Shown: piece after piece, positions 5,917 to 7,148 of the stretch
How the letters are laid out: each line of letters opens with the position of its first letter
Numbering within the stretch: position 1 is the first letter of the stretch
Assembly: GCA_035606335.1 (NCBI GenBank)
Contig: DATNFP010000095.1
Location: 1-7,148, forward strand
Source of the DNA: DATNFP01 sp035606335
GTDB lineage: Bacteria; Bacteroidota; Bacteroidia; Chitinophagales; Chitinophagaceae
DNA length: 7,148 nt
Direction: 5' to 3'
Notes under the pieces: model-generated
What the model was told of the DNA's origin: nothing
Databases searched by the model: none
The model's input: only the letters and a program-made list of their open reading frames with translations
Made by a program: the position numbers and the translations under genes

Positions 5917-6373
5917 GTTTCAATGTTGCTGCCAATTCATCAATAAGCGCTACCTGAGCAGCATTTATTTTTTCTTTTGCAACAGGTATCGAAAACCATT
6001 CGGCCCTATCAATTTCTGCAAACTCTTTCATCTTTCCTGATTTGGGAGGCCATTCTATTGTAAAGGTGTTGCTTGTAAAGTTTGATACATCCATCGAATT
6101 TTCAACAGCCCATGCGTGCACCACTTTGCCACCTTTTTGTTTTATTGGATTAAGTGGTGTAAAAACTCCCAAAATTTCCATTCCCAATTCTTCTTTAAAT
6201 TCCCTTTTAGCAACATCAAGCAATTCTTCACCTTCTTCCCCCTCTCCCTTGGGGATAGACCACGCACCGAGGTCCTTTTTTGCAAAGAATGGGCCGCCAG
6301 GATGTACCAGCATCACCTGCAATTCATTGCCTATTAATTTATAAAGCAGAATACCAGCACTTTGCTTTGGCAT
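5909..6373 (-). CDS. NUDIX hydrolase, COG4119-like predicted NTP pyrophosphohydrolase
   Basis: NUDIX enzymes cleave nucleoside diphosphates linked to another group, using magnesium held by the Nudix-box glutamates. The 154-residue product has a perfect box, G-x5-E-x7-REUxEExGU, at residues 43-65: Gly43, Glu49, Arg57-Glu58, Glu61, Glu62 and Gly64. Before it, PKQSAGILLYK and HPGGPFFAKKDLGAWSIPKG are the hallmark of the COG4119 subgroup, whose substrate is not established. After it come PLNPIKQKGGKVVHAWAVE and FAEIDRAEWFSIPVAKEKI, a normal ending. The protein is cytoplasmic and complete. I chose ATG 6373; the preceding in-frame TTG at 6376 is less likely. It is divergent from the DUF421 gene and overlaps the TPR gene at its 3' end. 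Confidence 0.9.
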   Translation of the reverse strand: MPKQSAGILLYKLIGNELQVMLVHPGGPFFAKKDLGAWSIPKGEGEEGEELLDVAKREFKEELGMEILGVFTPLNPIKQKGGKVVHAWAVENSMDVSNFTSNTFTIEWPPKSGKMKEFAEIDRAEWFSIPVAKEKINAAQVALIDELAATLKLT

Positions 6374-6465
6374 CAATTTTATTTTTTACAAGTTACTCAA
6401 TAATAAACGATGAAATACTTAGCAATGGAATGAATTTTATTCAATTGTACTTAAAACAATCTTCG

Positions 6466-6954
6466 ATGAACTTTTTTAATACAATTTGGGGACATGGCAA
6501 GGATCTTGACACATTACAAATGAGCTGCAGGGCTATAGTAATTTGCCTGATTGCCATAGTATTGATCCGCTTATCAGGGAGGCGTTCATTTGGAATGAAG
6601 TCGGCCTTTGATAACGTGATTGTTATTTTATTGGGAGCAATACTAAGCAGACCAGTAGTGGGCGCTTCGCCATTTGTACCATCTGTTATAGCTTGTTTTA
6701 TTATAGTAGTAATACACAGATTTATTGCATGGATAAGCATTAATAATGACAAGATAGGACGTCTGATAAAAGGGAATAAAATTCTTTTGTATGAGAGGGG
6801 TGGAATTATAGTTAAAAATTTGAAAAAAGGTCTTGTCAGCGAAAAAGATATTATGGAAGAGCTAAGGCTTAAGGGCAATACAGAGTCCTTGAATAAAATA
6901 GAAAAAGCCTACATGGAAAGGAATGGAGAAATCAGTATAATAAAAAAGGAATAA
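6466..6954 (+). CDS. DUF421/YetF-type membrane protein
   Basis: The 162-residue product fits the DUF421 pattern: a short start leading to WGHGKDLDTLQM, three membrane helices at about 21-37, 49-65 and 70-90, with the conserved IRLSGRRSFGMKSAFDNVIV and LLGAILSRPVVGASPF between them. A C-terminal cytoplasmic alpha/beta domain follows (95-160: IGRLIKGNKILLYERG, SEKDIMEELRLKG, IEKAYMERNGEISIIKK). The related B. subtilis protein is YetF; the molecular role of the family is unknown. Start choice is uncertain: ATG 6466 puts eight residues before GHGKDL, as I expect for relatives, while ATG 6430 adds twelve (MNFIQLYLKQSS). Neither has a strong Shine-Dalgarno sequence. The frame is open further upstream, but that part lies over the NUDIX gene and is not credible coding. 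The gene meets the hemerythrin-like gene tail-to-tail with one base between stops. Confidence 0.85.
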   Translation: MNFFNTIWGHGKDLDTLQMSCRAIVICLIAIVLIRLSGRRSFGMKSAFDNVIVILLGAILSRPVVGASPFVPSVIACFIIVVIHRFIAWISINNDKIGRLIKGNKILLYERGGIIVKNLKKGLVSEKDIMEELRLKGNTESLNKIEKAYMERNGEISIIKKE

Positions 6955-6955
6955 T

Positions 6956-7147
6956 CTATACTTCGGGTGTAAACTGGTTTAAATCGTATATACCTAATCT
7001 CTTTTCGATATCTGTTACCTTAGATACATATAGATCAAAACCATCCTGACCAAATATCTGGTGCTCTCTCTTTTCAAAATCCTCCCCCAATGAATCATAT
7101 TCATTTTTAGAAATGATCTTATGTAATGCAGGAAATAGAACGGTATC
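6956..7147 (-). CDS. Hemerythrin (HHE) domain protein, C-terminal fragment (5' end outside window)
   Basis: Read on the minus strand from the right edge, the frame is open for 63 residues and ends at TAG (6956-6958). It begins DTVLFPALHKIISKNEYDSL and continues GEDFEKREHQIFGQDGFDLY, ending LGIYDLNQFTPEV. This is the last part of a hemerythrin-like four-helix protein: the VLFPAL helix, and the FEKREHQIFG helix whose Glu/His are candidate iron ligands. Such proteins bind a di-iron centre and sense or carry oxygen or nitric oxide, or help repair damaged iron centres. The N-terminal ligands lie outside the window, so activity cannot be judged. Confidence 0.7.
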   Translation of the reverse strand, partial: DTVLFPALHKIISKNEYDSLGEDFEKREHQIFGQDGFDLYVSKVTDIEKRLGIYDLNQFTPEV

Positions 7148-7148
7148 T

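Noticed and set aside
6042..6344. Two plus-strand open frames inside the NUDIX gene
   Set aside because: The opposite strand carries a perfect Nudix box over the same bases, and these frames show no domain pattern.
6280..6465. Longer N terminus for the DUF421 protein
   Set aside because: The first part is antisense to the NUDIX gene and unlike known DUF421 starts; only the ATG at 6430 remains a fair alternative to 6466.
6441..6878. Minus-strand open frame of 145 codons
   Set aside because: It is fully antisense to the DUF421 gene, whose motifs and helices are clear; the composition (many Ile, Thr, Ser, Leu) is typical of a shadow frame.
1..7148. Mobile element, CRISPR array, tRNA or rRNA
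   Set aside because: I saw no transposase or integrase motifs, no long terminal repeats, no regularly spaced repeats, and no tRNA-like cloverleaf or rRNA sequence.

Overview
The window reads as an ordinary chromosomal segment of a Bacteroidota bacterium, most likely near Chitinophagaceae. The DNA is A+T-rich, start codons mostly lack Shine-Dalgarno sequences, and several possible -7 promoter elements resemble TAnnTTTG. The protein families present (lipoprotein LptC behind an outer-membrane barrel, DUF4337, a DinB/maleylpyruvate-isomerase-like protein, a three-helix DUF421 protein, a COG4119-type NUDIX hydrolase) are a familiar Bacteroidota mix. The taxonomic call is inference from these features, not from a search.

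Layout: 1-254 is the 3' end of an outer-membrane beta-barrel gene, overlapped by lptC (247-840). A convergent orphan gene follows (852-1136, minus). A 369-base non-coding stretch (1137-1505) leads to a DinB/MDMPI-like gene (1506-2381, plus), which converges on a DUF4337 membrane protein (2387-2920, minus). Three plus-strand genes for exported proteins come next: a two-domain secreted protein (3069-3848, RcsF-like plus DUF2846-like), an LpxR-type lipid A deacylase (3896-4855) and an eight-repeat TPR lipoprotein (4903-5916). The TPR gene overlaps tail-to-tail with a NUDIX hydrolase (5909-6373, minus). Divergent from the NUDIX gene is a DUF421/YetF-type membrane protein (6466-6954, plus), which meets the 3' end of a hemerythrin-like gene (6956-7147, minus) running off the right edge.

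Functionally the window leans towards the cell envelope. LptC carries lipopolysaccharide across the periplasm, LpxR trims lipid A in the outer membrane, and the secreted protein and the TPR lipoprotein beside lpxR are also exported. Whether 3069-5916 acts as one envelope module is an inference from direction and spacing only. I found no mobile element, CRISPR array, tRNA, rRNA or clear defence system, and no convincing new system. The points most worth checking are the two-domain secreted protein next to lpxR, a metal-site substitution in the DinB-like protein, a hairpin touching the TPR-gene start codon, the Asn-codon microsatellite in that gene, and the uncharacterised 94-residue gene.
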